Assembly: GCF_008000755.1 (NCBI RefSeq)
Contig: NZ_CP041690.1
Coordinates: 4,118,001-4,182,000, forward strand
Source: Youhaiella tibetensis
Lineage (GTDB): Bacteria; Pseudomonadota; Alphaproteobacteria; Rhizobiales; Devosiaceae
Direction: 5' to 3'
Length of the DNA stretch: 64,000 nt
Within the stretch, counting starts at the first letter, position 1. Every line of letters starts with the position of its first letter. Below, one piece after another: positions 1 through 9,037 of the stretch. The translations under genes were made by a program, and so were the position numbers. The notes beneath the pieces were generated by a model. That model was not told the origin of the DNA. It did no database searches and worked only from the letters and a program-made list of their open reading frames with translations.

Positions 1-645
1 ACGGTCTCGCCTGCCGAGTTCATCCCCATCGCCGAGGAAACCGGGCTCATCGTCCAGATCGGGGAATGGGTGCTGCGCCAGGCCTGCCGCACCGCCGCCA
101 CCTGGCCGGCCGATGTGCGCGTGGCCGTCAACCTCTCGCCCATCCAGTTCAAGAACCGCAAGCTGGGCGAACTGGTGCGGGCCGTCCTGGCCGAAACCGG
201 CCTGCCCGCCACCCGGCTCGAGCTCGAGATCACCGAGTCCCTGCTGCTGGCCGACAACGAGCAGACCCTGCAGACCCTGCACAGCCTGCGCGCCCTGGGC
301 GTGCGCATCTCCATGGACGATTTCGGCACCGGCTACTCGTCCCTGAGCTATCTGCGCTCCTTCCCCTTCGACAAGATCAAGATCGACCGCTCCTTCATGG
401 CCGACCTCGACAGCAAGGGCGATAGCCTGGCCATCATCAAGGCGGTGATCGGGCTGGGCCATTCGCTGGGCATGTCGACCACCGCCGAGGGCGTCGAGAC
501 CGAGGAACAGCTCCAGGCCGTGCGCGACCAGGGCTGCAACGAGGTCCAGGGGTTCCTGTTCAGCCCGCCCATCGGCGCGGACGCCGTCCACGCCCTGCTC
601 CATCGGGAAGCTGCCCGCGCCAACCAGGTCCGCAAGGCCTCCTAA
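1..645 (+). CDS. EAL-domain cyclic-di-GMP phosphodiesterase, C-terminal part (5' end outside window)
   Basis: The frame is open from the first base, so the start lies upstream. The visible 214 residues are most of an EAL domain, which hydrolyses cyclic di-GMP to pGpG. Seen motifs: PAEFIPIAEETG, NLSPIQF, EITES, DDFGTGYSSLSYL, KIDRSFM, AEGVETEEQ and QGFLFSPP, which carry the usual metal-binding and catalytic acids. The EALVRW segment itself must lie before the window. Such EAL domains usually follow a GGDEF domain and a sensor or membrane module, which cannot be checked here. The protein ends about 20 residues after the domain. The EAL assignment is firm; activity and N-terminal architecture are unknown. 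Confidence 0.93.
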   Translation, partial: TVSPAEFIPIAEETGLIVQIGEWVLRQACRTAATWPADVRVAVNLSPIQFKNRKLGELVRAVLAETGLPATRLELEITESLLLADNEQTLQTLHSLRALGVRISMDDFGTGYSSLSYLRSFPFDKIKIDRSFMADLDSKGDSLAIIKAVIGLGHSLGMSTTAEGVETEEQLQAVRDQGCNEVQGFLFSPPIGADAVHALLHREAARANQVRKAS

Positions 646-830
646 AAACGCGCGTGCAGGTCTGCCTTGCGCCGAATTGTCTTGTTTCGGACACTTCGGT
701 GCGCTAAGGCCACCAGCGAAAAATGCGCCACTGTGTCCCGAAGGACCTTGGCGCTTTGTTGTTCCAGCACGAGCCGACCGGACGTTCCGCTTCCCGATTG
801 GGAATCGTGCCAAGACTGGTGACCCTTTCG

Positions 831-2645
831 ATGTCCCTGCGCAATATCGCCATTATCGCCCACGTCGACCATGGCAAGACCACCCTCATCGACGTGCTGC
901 TCAAGCAGTCCGGCTCGTTCCGCGAAAACCAGCGCGTCGAAGAGCGCGCCATGGACTCCAACGACCTGGAGCGCGAGCGCGGCATTACCATCCTCGCCAA
1001 GGTGACCTCCCTCGTCTGGAAGGATACCCGCATCAATATCGTGGACACGCCCGGCCACGCCGACTTCGGCGGTGAAGTCGAGCGCATCCTCTCGATGGTG
1101 GACGGCGTGGTGATCCTGGTGGACGCGGCCGAAGGCCCCATGCCCCAGACCAAGTTCGTGCTCGGCAAGGCGCTGGCCCAGGGCCTGCGGCCCATCGTGG
1201 CGATCAACAAGATCGACCGCACCGACGAGCGGCACCTGGAAGTCCTCGAAGAAATCTTCGACCTCTTCATTGCCCTGGACGCCACCCCCGAGCAGCTCGA
1301 CTTCCCGGTGCTTTACGGTTCGGGCCGCAATGGCTGGATGGCCTACGAGCCCGATGGCAAGCGCGAATCCATGGCCCCGCTCCTCGACAAGGTCGTCGAA
1401 TACGTGCCCGAGCCCAAGGTGGAAGAAGGCCCTTTCCGCATGCTCGTGACCACCATCGAGCGCAACCCGTTCCTGGGCCGCGTCCTGACCGGCCGCATCA
1501 CCTCGGGCACCGTCAAGGCGGGCGACCCCGTCCACACCCTCGACCGCTCGGGCAAGGAAGTGGAAAAGGGCCGCGTCTCCAAGGTCCTGGCCTTCCGCGG
1601 CCTCGAGCGCACCCCGATCGACCTGGGCGAAGCCGGCGACATCGTCGCCATTGCCGGCCTTGAGGATTCCACCGTCGCCAACACCATCTGCGCGCCGGCC
1701 GTTTCCGAGCCGCTGGTGACCAAGCCGATCGACCCGCCGACCCTGTCGGTCACCTTCCGCATCAATGACGGCCCGCTGGCCGGCCGCGAAGGCGACAAGG
1801 TGCAGTCCCGCGTCATCCGCGAGCGCCTGCTGCGCGAAGCGGAGGGCAACGTGGCCATCCGCGTCACCGAAGGCGACGACAACGATTCCTTCGACGTCGC
1901 CGGCCGCGGCGAACTCCAGCTCGCCGTGCTCATCGAGAACATGCGCCGCGAAGGGTTCGAACTCACCATCGGCCGCCCGAAGGTGGTGCTGCGCGAGGAA
2001 GACGGCGTCAAGCTCGAGCCCATCGAGGAAGTCATCATCGACGTCGATGACGAGCATTCGGGCGTCGTGGTCCAGAAGCTCACCGAGCGCAAGGGCGAGC
2101 TGGTGGACATGCGTCCGTCCGGCGTCAACCGCACGCGCCTGCGCTTCTTCGTGCCGACCCGTTCGCTCATCGGCTACCAGCCCGAACTGCTCTCGGACAC
2201 CCGCGGCACGGCGATCTTCAACCGCCTCTTCCACGAATACGCCCCCTTCAAGGGCGCGCTGCCGGGCCGCCGCACGGGCGTCCTGATCTCGAACGCCACC
2301 GGCGTTTCGGTGACCTATGCGCTCTGGAACCTGGAAGACCGCGGCCCGATGATGATCGAAGGCGGCGTGGACGTCTACGAAGGCATGATCATCGGCGAGC
2401 ACAACCGGGAAAACGACCTGGAAGTGAACCCGCTCAAGGGCAAGCAGCTCACCAACATCCGCACCACCTCGAAAGACGAGGCGGTCAAACTTACGACACC
2501 CAAGAAGCTCACGCTCGAACAGTCGCTCGGCTATATCGCCGACGACGAGTATGTCGAGGTCACGCCCAAGTCGATTCGGCTGCGCAAGATCGCCCTCGAC
2601 CCCAATGAGCGCAAGAAGCTGATGCGCGCCAAGGCCGCCAGCTAA
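831..2645 (+). CDS. typA: Ribosome-associated GTPase TypA/BipA
   Basis: A 604-residue translational GTPase that binds the 70S ribosome and supports 50S assembly and stress or cold adaptation. The G1 motif AHVDHGKTT is at residues 10-18, followed by RERGITI (G2), DTPGHADFGGEVER (G3) and NKIDR (G4), then EF-G-like domains II, III and V and the BipA-specific C-terminus. Length matches the family (about 605). The start is the ATG that gives MSLRNIAIIAHVDHG. The frame stays open upstream to 723, but that 36-residue extension is not family-like. It is followed 18 bases later by the DedA gene, so co-transcription is plausible. Confidence 0.97.
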   Translation: MSLRNIAIIAHVDHGKTTLIDVLLKQSGSFRENQRVEERAMDSNDLERERGITILAKVTSLVWKDTRINIVDTPGHADFGGEVERILSMVDGVVILVDAAEGPMPQTKFVLGKALAQGLRPIVAINKIDRTDERHLEVLEEIFDLFIALDATPEQLDFPVLYGSGRNGWMAYEPDGKRESMAPLLDKVVEYVPEPKVEEGPFRMLVTTIERNPFLGRVLTGRITSGTVKAGDPVHTLDRSGKEVEKGRVSKVLAFRGLERTPIDLGEAGDIVAIAGLEDSTVANTICAPAVSEPLVTKPIDPPTLSVTFRINDGPLAGREGDKVQSRVIRERLLREAEGNVAIRVTEGDDNDSFDVAGRGELQLAVLIENMRREGFELTIGRPKVVLREEDGVKLEPIEEVIIDVDDEHSGVVVQKLTERKGELVDMRPSGVNRTRLRFFVPTRSLIGYQPELLSDTRGTAIFNRLFHEYAPFKGALPGRRTGVLISNATGVSVTYALWNLEDRGPMMIEGGVDVYEGMIIGEHNRENDLEVNPLKGKQLTNIRTTSKDEAVKLTTPKKLTLEQSLGYIADDEYVEVTPKSIRLRKIALDPNERKKLMRAKAAS

Positions 2646-2663
2646 CCAAGGGTATCAGGACGT

Positions 2664-3269
2664 ATGAGCGATTGGATTATCGGGTTCATCACCGAGCAGG
2701 GTTATCTCGGCATCTTTCTGCTGATGGTTCTCGAAAATCTCTTCCCGCCCATCCCGTCCGAACTGATCATGCCCTTCGCCGGCTTTGCGGCGGCGGAGGG
2801 CAACCTGGGCTTCGCGGGCGTGGTGATCGCCGGCGTGCTGGGCTCGCTGGTGGGCACGCTCCCCTGGTATCTGGTGGCCCGCTGGCTGGGGCTTGAGCGC
2901 CTCAAGAAACTGGCCGACCGCTTCGGTCGCATCGCCACCATCTCGGCCGCCGACATCGACGACGCCAACCGCTGGTTCGCCCGGTATGGGCGGCTGACCG
3001 TGCTCTTCGGCCGGCTGGTCCCGGCCATTCGCACGCTGATCTCCATTCCCGCCGGCCTCGCCGCCATGCCCTTCGCCCCGTTCGTGGCCTGCACGGCCCT
3101 GGGCAGCTTCGTCTGGACCCTGTTCCTGACCGGCGCCGGCTACGTGCTCCACGAGGGCTACCACCTGGTCGAAGCCTGGGTGGATCCGGCCACGAAAGTC
3201 ATCGTGGTGCTGCTGGTGGCGGTCTACCTCTATCGCTTCGTCACCTGGAAGCGTTCTGACGCCAGCTAG
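2664..3269 (+). CDS. DedA family integral membrane protein
   Basis: A 201-residue inner-membrane protein of the DedA/SNARE-associated (VTT) family, implicated in lipid carrier recycling and membrane homeostasis. The N-terminus has the family pattern EQGYLGIFLLMVLENLFPP with acidic and proline residues, then an FAG segment, a re-entrant-like glycine-rich helix, and GRLVPAIRTLISIPAGLA, which holds the conserved arginines. Several hydrophobic segments span the protein. It follows typA by 18 bases, with an AGGA-type ribosome site before the ATG. The substrate is not predictable from sequence. Confidence 0.92.
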   Translation: MSDWIIGFITEQGYLGIFLLMVLENLFPPIPSELIMPFAGFAAAEGNLGFAGVVIAGVLGSLVGTLPWYLVARWLGLERLKKLADRFGRIATISAADIDDANRWFARYGRLTVLFGRLVPAIRTLISIPAGLAAMPFAPFVACTALGSFVWTLFLTGAGYVLHEGYHLVEAWVDPATKVIVVLLVAVYLYRFVTWKRSDAS

Positions 3270-3285
3270 ATTGATGCGATGGCAG

Positions 3286-3348
3286 ATAACTACCTGATAT
3301 TAAAGGGTATTTCAGCTATCGACGCTGGGTGAATCGATAAAATTTGAC
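3286..3348 (+). repeat. AT-rich composite element, copy A
   Basis: In this AT-rich patch after the DedA gene the order is ATAAC (3286-3290), TGATATTA (3295-3302), then AATCGATAAAATTTGAC (3332-3348). The same blocks with the same distances recur at 54161-54223. Here it lies between two convergent genes, so a simple promoter role is unlikely. Function unknown. Confidence 0.6.
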
Positions 3349-3404
3349 TCAATTTCGGGGCTTTGAATCGGTGCTGCGCGGTGGAACCGTCTGCGCGCCG
3401 CTGG

Positions 3405-3456
3405 ATGCCCCACCCCGATCTTCCCCGGGCGGAGACCCGGGGTCCATTGCGGAAGA
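3405..3456. repeat. GC-rich palindromic intergenic repeat
   Basis: Between the convergent DedA and gloB genes. The core is an inverted repeat, CCCCGGG (3423-3429) and CCCGGGG (3436-3442) with a 6-base loop, flanked by GC-rich sequence. It resembles the palindromic repeats common between genes in Hyphomicrobiales. It could also end transcription of either neighbour, but there is no clear T-run. Confidence 0.5.
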
Positions 3457-3473
3457 CCGAGCAGGGGACGGAG

Positions 3474-4247
3474 CTAGCCCTTGAACTCGTCCTTGGCTTT
3501 GCGCAGGGCGGCGAAGACTTGCCAGGGAGCGGCGCCGACCAGGTTCGTGGCTGCCGCGAGAGCCGGCATGTCGGCGCGCAGGAAGGGGTTGGCGGCCTTT
3601 TCGTCGCCCAGCCGCGTCGGGACCGTGAAGCGGCCGGCCTGGCGCAGGGTGCGCACCTGCTCGGCCTTGAGCTTGAGATCGAGATTGTCCGGATCGACCG
3701 AGAGCGCGAAGCGCGCATTGGCCTCGCTGTATTCATGCCCGCAATAGACCAGGGTATCGTCGGGCAGCACCCGCAGGCGCTCCAGCCCCTCCCACATCGG
3801 CTCGGGCGTACCTTCGAACATGCGCCCGCATCCGAGCGAGAACAGCGCGTCCCCGGTGAAAAGATGCAGGCCCGGCCGATCGAAATAGCACACGTGCCCG
3901 AGCGTATGGCCGGGCGTGAAGATCACCTCGAACGCGGTCTTGCCCAGCATGACCGTCTCGCCCGGCTGCACCAGCACGTCGAGCCCCTCGATCTTGTCGG
4001 CCTCGGCGCGCGGCCCCGTGACGGTGACGCCGAACTCGGCCTTGAGCGCGCCGATGCCTTCCACGTGGTCGCGGTGGTGATGGGTGACCAGGATATCGGA
4101 CAGCATCCAGCCGCGATGCAGCAGCGCCGTCTTGATCGCTTCGACTTCCGGGGCGTCGATGGCGGCGGTCCTGCCGGACTGGGTATCGTGGGCAAGGTAG
4201 CCGTAATTGTCGGTGCGGGCCTGGAAGACGTCGACGATCAAAGTCAC
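3474..4247 (-). CDS. gloB: Hydroxyacylglutathione hydrolase (glyoxalase II)
   Basis: A 257-residue metallo-beta-lactamase-fold thiolesterase that hydrolyses S-lactoylglutathione to lactate and glutathione in methylglyoxal detoxification. Seen: the dinuclear metal motif THHHRDHVEG, TPGHTLGHVCYF, FTGDALFSLGCGRMFEG and YCGHEYSEANARFAL, plus the typical C-terminal substrate-binding domain. I chose the GTG at 4247 because GGAGAG lies 8 bases upstream and the length then matches the family (about 255). The frame continues to 4310 without a better start. It is divergent from the methyltransferase gene at 4339. A methylglyoxal synthase gene lies at 33108-33470 in the same window. Confidence 0.94.
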   Translation of the reverse strand: MTLIVDVFQARTDNYGYLAHDTQSGRTAAIDAPEVEAIKTALLHRGWMLSDILVTHHHRDHVEGIGALKAEFGVTVTGPRAEADKIEGLDVLVQPGETVMLGKTAFEVIFTPGHTLGHVCYFDRPGLHLFTGDALFSLGCGRMFEGTPEPMWEGLERLRVLPDDTLVYCGHEYSEANARFALSVDPDNLDLKLKAEQVRTLRQAGRFTVPTRLGDEKAANPFLRADMPALAAATNLVGAAPWQVFAALRKAKDEFKG

Positions 4248-4338
4248 GGGATGGACTCTCCGATTGTGGATGACGGGCTGGAAGTTAGGATCAGCCCACC
4301 TAGATGACAAGCATCACCGCATCACGCAAACTGGAGCC

Positions 4339-5082
4339 ATGGCCCAGGACGTCCAACGACTCATCGACTTCTACAAGTCCCCCCTCGGGCGCATAGCCCG
4401 GGCGCTTGTGCGCGAGCAGATCATGACGCTGGCCGGCAATATCGCCGGCTCGCGCGTGCTCGGCCTCGGCTTCGCCAGCCCCTACCTGCGCTTCGCGCTC
4501 GAACCCGCCGAGCGCGTGCTGGCCTTCATGCCGGCCCGGCAGGGCGCCTCCTCCTGGCCGCGCGAGGGCCCCTCGCGCACCGTGCTCTGCGATCCGCTCG
4601 AAATGCCGCTGACGGACGCCGCCATCGACCTCACTATCGCCGTCCACGCCTTCGAGCACATTGCCGATGCTGAGGAACTGATGCGCGAGCTCTGGCGCAT
4701 CTCGGCCCCCAATGCGCGCCTCATCGTGGTGGTGCCGCGCCGGCGCGGCATGTGGGCGCAGCGCGACAACACGCCCTTCGGCACCGGCAATCCGTTCTCG
4801 GGCCCGCAGCTCGAAAAGCTGCTGCGCGACCATTCCTTCACCCCCGAGGCCTGGCGCGACGCCCTGTTCCTGCCCCCGTTCCAGTCGGGCATCGTGCTCA
4901 AGTCGACCCGGCTCTTCGAGCGCTCGCTGCGTGTCTTCGGCCCGACCTTTGCCGGGGTGACGATCGTGCGGGCCCGCAAGGAAGCCTTTCCCGCCGTGCC
5001 GCGCCGCACCCGCATCGAGCGCTATATCCGCGTGCCGGACCTGGCGCCGCAGACCATCATGGAAGCCCCGCCCAGGTTCTAG
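4339..5082 (+). CDS. Class I SAM-dependent methyltransferase
   Basis: A 247-residue protein with a Methyltransf_11-type fold. The SAM-binding region starts around VLGLGFASPYLRF, then an acidic and proline-containing loop, the motif IDLTIAVHAFEHIADAEELMRELWR, and a later beta strand NARLIVVVPRR. The C-terminal third is basic and variable. It starts 91 bases from the divergent gloB start, an arrangement I recall as common in Hyphomicrobiales. The target is unknown: small-molecule, lipid or quinone methylation are all possible. No ribosomal RNA or DNA methylase motif is evident. Confidence 0.85.
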   Translation: MAQDVQRLIDFYKSPLGRIARALVREQIMTLAGNIAGSRVLGLGFASPYLRFALEPAERVLAFMPARQGASSWPREGPSRTVLCDPLEMPLTDAAIDLTIAVHAFEHIADAEELMRELWRISAPNARLIVVVPRRRGMWAQRDNTPFGTGNPFSGPQLEKLLRDHSFTPEAWRDALFLPPFQSGIVLKSTRLFERSLRVFGPTFAGVTIVRARKEAFPAVPRRTRIERYIRVPDLAPQTIMEAPPRF

Positions 5083-5197
5083 AGGAAGCGGGCGCCGGGC
5101 CCGCGCGACTTTCCACTCGGCGAACCGGCTTTTCTTTGCGTTCGCGCCGACCTTTGAATATGGTCCGCCCGGTCCTGTCCACCTCGTAGATCACCCC

Positions 5198-6298
5198 ATG
5201 TCCGCACCCGACCGCCCCGTACCCCGTCCCGGCCTGCTGACCATTGCGCCCTACGTGCCCGGCCGCTCGCAGGCGGCGCCCGGCGTCGAGCCGGTCAAGC
5301 TCTCGGCCAACGAGAGCCCCATCGGCACCAGCCCCATGGCGCTTGCCGCCTATAAGGCGGCGGTCGCCGAGGGCCTCGAGATCTATCCGGAGGGCACCTC
5401 CAGACACCTGCGCATCGCGCTGGGCGAAGTCTATGGGCTCGATCCCGACCGCATCCTCTGCGGAAACGGTTCGGACGACATCCTGCACCTCCTCGCCCAG
5501 GCCTTCCTCGGGGAAGGCGACGAGGCGGTGATGAGCAAATACGGCTTTTCGGTCTACCCCATCATCACCAGGGCCGCCGACGCCACCATCGTGATGGCCG
5601 AGGAGGAGGACTACACCGCCAGCGTCGACGCCATGCTGGCGGCGGTGACCGAGCGCACCCGGATGGTGTTCCTGGCCAACCCCAACAACCCGACCGGCAC
5701 CTACCTGCCGGCGAGCGAGTTGAAGCGCCTCCATGCCGGGCTGCGCCCCGATATCCTTTTCGTGCTCGACAGCGCCTATGCCGACTTCGTCACCGCCGAC
5801 GACTATACGGTGGGCGTCGACCTGGTCGACAATGCCCGGAACGTGGTGATGGTGCGCACCTTCTCCAAGATCGGGCTCGCCGCCGCCCGCGTCGGCTGGA
5901 TGTACGGCCCGCGCGAGATCGTCGAGCTGGTCAACCGCATCCGCGGCCCCTTCAACCTCAACCGGCCGGCCATCTTCGCGGCGGCGGCGGCGGCGCGCGA
6001 CGCCGCGTTCAACCAGCGCCTGCGCGAATACAATGCCGACTGGCGCGACTGGCTCAGCCAGAGCCTCAACTCCAACCAGATGCGCGTGCTGCCCAGCCAG
6101 GGCAATTTCATCCTCGTGCTCTTCCCCGATGCCGCCCAGGCGGCGGCGGCCTTCCAGGCGCTCTACCAGCAGGGCCTGATCGTGCGCGAGGTCGGGGAAA
6201 GCTACGGCATTCCCAACGGGCTGCGCATCAGTATCGGCCCGGAAGACGCCATGCGCCGCGTCGTGGATATCTTGAAGGAATTCGGGGGACGCCCGTAA
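5198..6298 (+). CDS. hisC: Histidinol-phosphate (and aromatic) aminotransferase
   Basis: A 366-residue fold-type I PLP aminotransferase. Seen: VKLSANESPIGTSP, NPNNPTGTY, the cofactor-binding lysine in TFSKIGLAAARVGW, and a conserved arginine near the C-terminus in GLRISIGPEDAM. It converts histidinol phosphate and 2-oxoglutarate to imidazole-acetol phosphate and glutamate, or the reverse. The tyrC-type gene begins 3 bases after its stop. That tight pairing with prephenate dehydrogenase suggests this copy may work mainly on aromatic substrates (phenylpyruvate or hydroxyphenylpyruvate). Sequence alone does not separate the two roles. Confidence 0.93.
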   Translation: MSAPDRPVPRPGLLTIAPYVPGRSQAAPGVEPVKLSANESPIGTSPMALAAYKAAVAEGLEIYPEGTSRHLRIALGEVYGLDPDRILCGNGSDDILHLLAQAFLGEGDEAVMSKYGFSVYPIITRAADATIVMAEEEDYTASVDAMLAAVTERTRMVFLANPNNPTGTYLPASELKRLHAGLRPDILFVLDSAYADFVTADDYTVGVDLVDNARNVVMVRTFSKIGLAAARVGWMYGPREIVELVNRIRGPFNLNRPAIFAAAAAARDAAFNQRLREYNADWRDWLSQSLNSNQMRVLPSQGNFILVLFPDAAQAAAAFQALYQQGLIVREVGESYGIPNGLRISIGPEDAMRRVVDILKEFGGRP

Positions 6299-6300
6299 TC

Positions 6301-7272
6301 ATGTTCGAAAAACTCGCCCTGATCGGCATCGGCCTCATCGGCTCCTCGATCGCCCGCGCCGCCCGCCAGCACAACCTGGCCAGGACCATCGCCATCTCGA
6401 CCCGCAGCGCCCAGACGCTGGACGAAGCCCGGGCCCTGGGCCTGGGCGACACCTACGAGCTCGACCCCGCCAAGGCGGTGGAGGGCGCGGACCTGGTGAT
6501 CCTCTGCACGCCCGTGGGCGCCTATGAGGCGGTGACGCGGGCCATCGCCGCCGCGCTCATGCCCGGGGCGATCGTCTCGGACGTCGGTTCGGTCAAGGCG
6601 CATGTGGTCAAGGTGATGAAGCCGCTGCTGCCCGCCAGCGTGCATTTCATCCCCGGCCACCCCATTGCCGGCACCGAGCATTCGGGCCCCTCGGCGGGCT
6701 TCCCCGAGCTCTTCATCAACCGCTGGTGCGTGCTGACCCCCGAGGCGGGGACCGATCCGGCGGCGATCGAGAAACTGGCCGGCTTCTGGCGCGCCATGGG
6801 CTCGAACGTGGAAGTGATGGACCCCGGCCACCACGACATGGTGCTGGCCATCACCAGCCACATTCCCCACCTGATCGCCTATAACATCGTGGGCACGGTC
6901 TCGGACCTGGAAGCCTCCACCAAGTCCGAGGTCATCAAGTTCTCCGCCTCCGGCTTCCGCGACTTCACCCGCATCGCCGCCAGCGACCCGGTGATGTGGC
7001 GCGACGTGTTCCTGACCAATCGCGATGCTGTGCTCGAAATGCTCGGGCGCTTCAACGAAGACCTCTCCTCGCTCCAGCGCGCCGTGCGCAATGGCGACGG
7101 GCCGGCGCTCGAGGCGCTCTTCACCCGCACCCGCGCCATCCGCCGCTCGATCATCAATGCCGGCCAGGAAACCGCCGCCGCCGATTTCGGGCGCCCGCAC
7201 GGCACCGATACCCCCGCCCCCGCGCCCGCCGAGGCCGTGCAGCGCGACCATGGCGGTGGCGAGGACGCCTAG
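6301..7272 (+). CDS. tyrC: Prephenate/arogenate dehydrogenase
   Basis: A 323-residue NAD(P)-dependent dehydrogenase of tyrosine synthesis. An N-terminal Rossmann motif (GIGLIGSSIARAAR) is followed by DVGSVKAHVV, the active-site block HPIAGTEHSGPSAG, and the all-helical C-terminal domain with SGFRDFTRIAASDPVMW. It catalyses oxidative decarboxylation of prephenate or arogenate. The tail after about residue 295 is Pro/Ala-rich and probably disordered. It lies directly behind hisC and is probably translated from the same message. No chorismate mutase or ACT domain is fused. Confidence 0.94.
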   Translation: MFEKLALIGIGLIGSSIARAARQHNLARTIAISTRSAQTLDEARALGLGDTYELDPAKAVEGADLVILCTPVGAYEAVTRAIAAALMPGAIVSDVGSVKAHVVKVMKPLLPASVHFIPGHPIAGTEHSGPSAGFPELFINRWCVLTPEAGTDPAAIEKLAGFWRAMGSNVEVMDPGHHDMVLAITSHIPHLIAYNIVGTVSDLEASTKSEVIKFSASGFRDFTRIAASDPVMWRDVFLTNRDAVLEMLGRFNEDLSSLQRAVRNGDGPALEALFTRTRAIRRSIINAGQETAAADFGRPHGTDTPAPAPAEAVQRDHGGGEDA

Positions 7273-7289
7273 GCGTCTGCCACCTCTTC

Positions 7290-7422
7290 CCCGGCAGGAC
7301 CGTCGCTCGCCCCCGGCCTTCGCCGGGGAGGATGAGATGAGAGGTGCCGTCCCCGAAGGCTCTTCAGGGCTTCCCGGCGCAGGGCGGCTCTGGCCGCGCC
7401 TGAGGGTGCCCCCACAGCGGGG
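7290..7422. repeat. GC-rich hairpin repeats between convergent genes
   Basis: Between tyrC and the DUF2125 gene. One palindrome has the arms CCCCGGC and GCCGGGG around TTC; a second block has GGCGG and CCGCC-type arms. The style matches other intergenic repeats in this window. It may also serve as a bidirectional terminator, though no T-run is evident. Confidence 0.45.
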
Positions 7423-8391
7423 CTAGAGCAGTGGCGGGATCATGCCGACGGGGATGAGGCCGACCAGTACGACACCGGCACGGATGGTGATGGTCTGGCC
7501 GTATGAGCCGTCGGGCGCCTGCTGGCCGAGCAGGATCGTGCGGATCGTCCCCGGAATGCGGTCGCCCAGGCGCTCGACGATCCCCTTGGACTGGAGCTGG
7601 ACCTGTCCCTGGGCGCGCATCTGCGCATCGAGCGCCAGGTTGCCCGAAGCCTTGATGAAGGTATCGGCATCGGAAGCCTGGACGCTGACCAGCTTGAGCG
7701 TGCCGCCCGCCCCCTGCCAGCGCCGCACGATATCGGGCTCGTTGAGGGCCCGTACGTCGTCGGGCAGGCCGTTGAGCTCGGCCTCCACGCTGATCTTGCC
7801 ATCGGCGATCTGCAGCCCCGGCATCACCAGGTTCTCGACCGGGGCGTAGATGGCGAGCGCCGCCAGGCCCTTTTCGGGCTCGTGCTGCTCGGGAATGTCG
7901 AGCAGGTGGAGTTCGGCCAGGCTCGCCCTGGCGATGAGTTCGTCGCTCGGCAGCGTGTTGAAGAAGGCCGGGTTCTCGACATGGACCGAGATGCGGGCAA
8001 TGCGCCAGCCATCGAGGCGCGCACTGGCCTCTGCCATGGTGAAATCGAGCCGCTGCTCATTGCCGCTAAAGGCATCCTTGAGCGTGAGGGGAGCGCTGGC
8101 GAGGATCAGGGCATGGGTGGGCTGGTAGACGAGGACGCTGGCGCGCACTTCGGCGAGTTCGGCGGTGACGTCCTGCAACTGCACCGTCGCGCCCCGGCAA
8201 TAGACATCCATGGCGAACGGATACCCGCCCGTCGAAAGCTCGGCGCAGGTGATTTTCGGGTTGGTTACCCCATCGGCCTCTGCGAGGTTCGCCACCTGCT
8301 TTTTGACTTCACTGGCAACGAACAGCCACGCCCCCGACCAGGCAAGGACGACCAAGGCGACGACGCAGGCAAGGATGATGATTCGCTTCAT
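7423..8391 (-). CDS. DUF2125 domain-containing envelope protein
   Basis: A 322-residue protein with one N-terminal hydrophobic segment (about residues 3-26, starting KRIIILACVVALVVLAWSG) that is either a signal anchor or an uncleaved signal peptide. The rest is predicted periplasmic. The segment with GYPFAMDVYCRG and the later beta-rich region fit DUF2125, a family largely limited to Alphaproteobacteria whose role is unknown. It is convergent with tyrC and divergent from the ChaC-like gene, with 84 bases between starts. A position next to prephenate dehydrogenase is typical of this family as I recall it. Confidence 0.85.
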   Translation of the reverse strand: MKRIIILACVVALVVLAWSGAWLFVASEVKKQVANLAEADGVTNPKITCAELSTGGYPFAMDVYCRGATVQLQDVTAELAEVRASVLVYQPTHALILASAPLTLKDAFSGNEQRLDFTMAEASARLDGWRIARISVHVENPAFFNTLPSDELIARASLAELHLLDIPEQHEPEKGLAALAIYAPVENLVMPGLQIADGKISVEAELNGLPDDVRALNEPDIVRRWQGAGGTLKLVSVQASDADTFIKASGNLALDAQMRAQGQVQLQSKGIVERLGDRIPGTIRTILLGQQAPDGSYGQTITIRAGVVLVGLIPVGMIPPLL

Positions 8392-8475
8392 GCATTTGTT
8401 CTATCCGCCCGCCGCATGGCCGTCACGCTCGCCCGCGTGATTGATCGCAGCCGCAAACAGGTTCAGGTTATCGAG

Positions 8476-9027
8476 ATGGACGCGCCTTACGACACGAGCA
8501 CGCACTGGGTTTTCGGCTATGGCTCACTGATCTGGAATCCGGGGTTCCGGTTCGCCGGCAGCCAGATCGCGCGCCTGCGCGGCGCGCACAGGAGCCTGTG
8601 CATCTATTCCACCCACCATCGCGGCACCCCGGAACGGCCCGGGCTGGTCTTCGGGCTGGTGCATGGCGGCTCGTGCCAGGGCATGGCCTTCGAGGTGACG
8701 CACGAGGACTGGCTGGAGGTGCGCGACTACCTGCGCGCCCGCGAGCAGGTGACCAGCGTCTATCGCGAGGCCATCCGCCCCGTGCAGCTCGCCGACGGAC
8801 GCTCGGTGGCGGCGCTGACCTATCTGGTCGATGAAAGCCACATGCAATATGCCGGGCGCCTTGCCGTCGAGGAACAGCTGCGCCTCGTGCGCGACAGCCA
8901 CGGCTCGTCGGGCCCCAATACCGAATATGTGGTCAATACCGCCGAGCACCTGGAACGGCTGGGCATACGCGACCGCGGGCTCCTCGAACTGGCGCAGCTG
9001 CTCAAGGCCGCTGCCGCCATGGCGTAG
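8476..9027 (+). CDS. ChaC-like gamma-glutamylcyclotransferase
   Basis: A 183-residue protein with the family signature WVFGYGSLIWNPGF near the N-terminus. The YGSLIWNP loop binds the gamma-glutamyl moiety, and an acidic residue in LVDESHMQYAG may be the catalytic glutamate. ChaC enzymes cleave glutathione to 5-oxoproline and Cys-Gly. I chose the ATG giving MDAPYDTSTHWVFGYG. An in-frame ATG at 8416 would add 20 residues and cannot be excluded. It is divergent from the DUF2125 gene and convergent with the SOS-box gene. Confidence 0.9.
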   Translation: MDAPYDTSTHWVFGYGSLIWNPGFRFAGSQIARLRGAHRSLCIYSTHHRGTPERPGLVFGLVHGGSCQGMAFEVTHEDWLEVRDYLRAREQVTSVYREAIRPVQLADGRSVAALTYLVDESHMQYAGRLAVEEQLRLVRDSHGSSGPNTEYVVNTAEHLERLGIRDRGLLELAQLLKAAAAMA

Positions 9028-9037
9028 GAAAAACCGC

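Noticed and set aside
642-2402. 586-codon open frame on the minus strand opposite typA
   Set aside because: typA on plus is a certain gene; the reverse frame is His/Val/Asp/Ala-rich without any family motif, as usual for antisense frames in GC-rich DNA.
3290-3736. Possible minus-strand protein overlapping the gloB 3' end
   Set aside because: Arg/Ser/Pro-rich shadow of gloB extended through an intergenic repeat.
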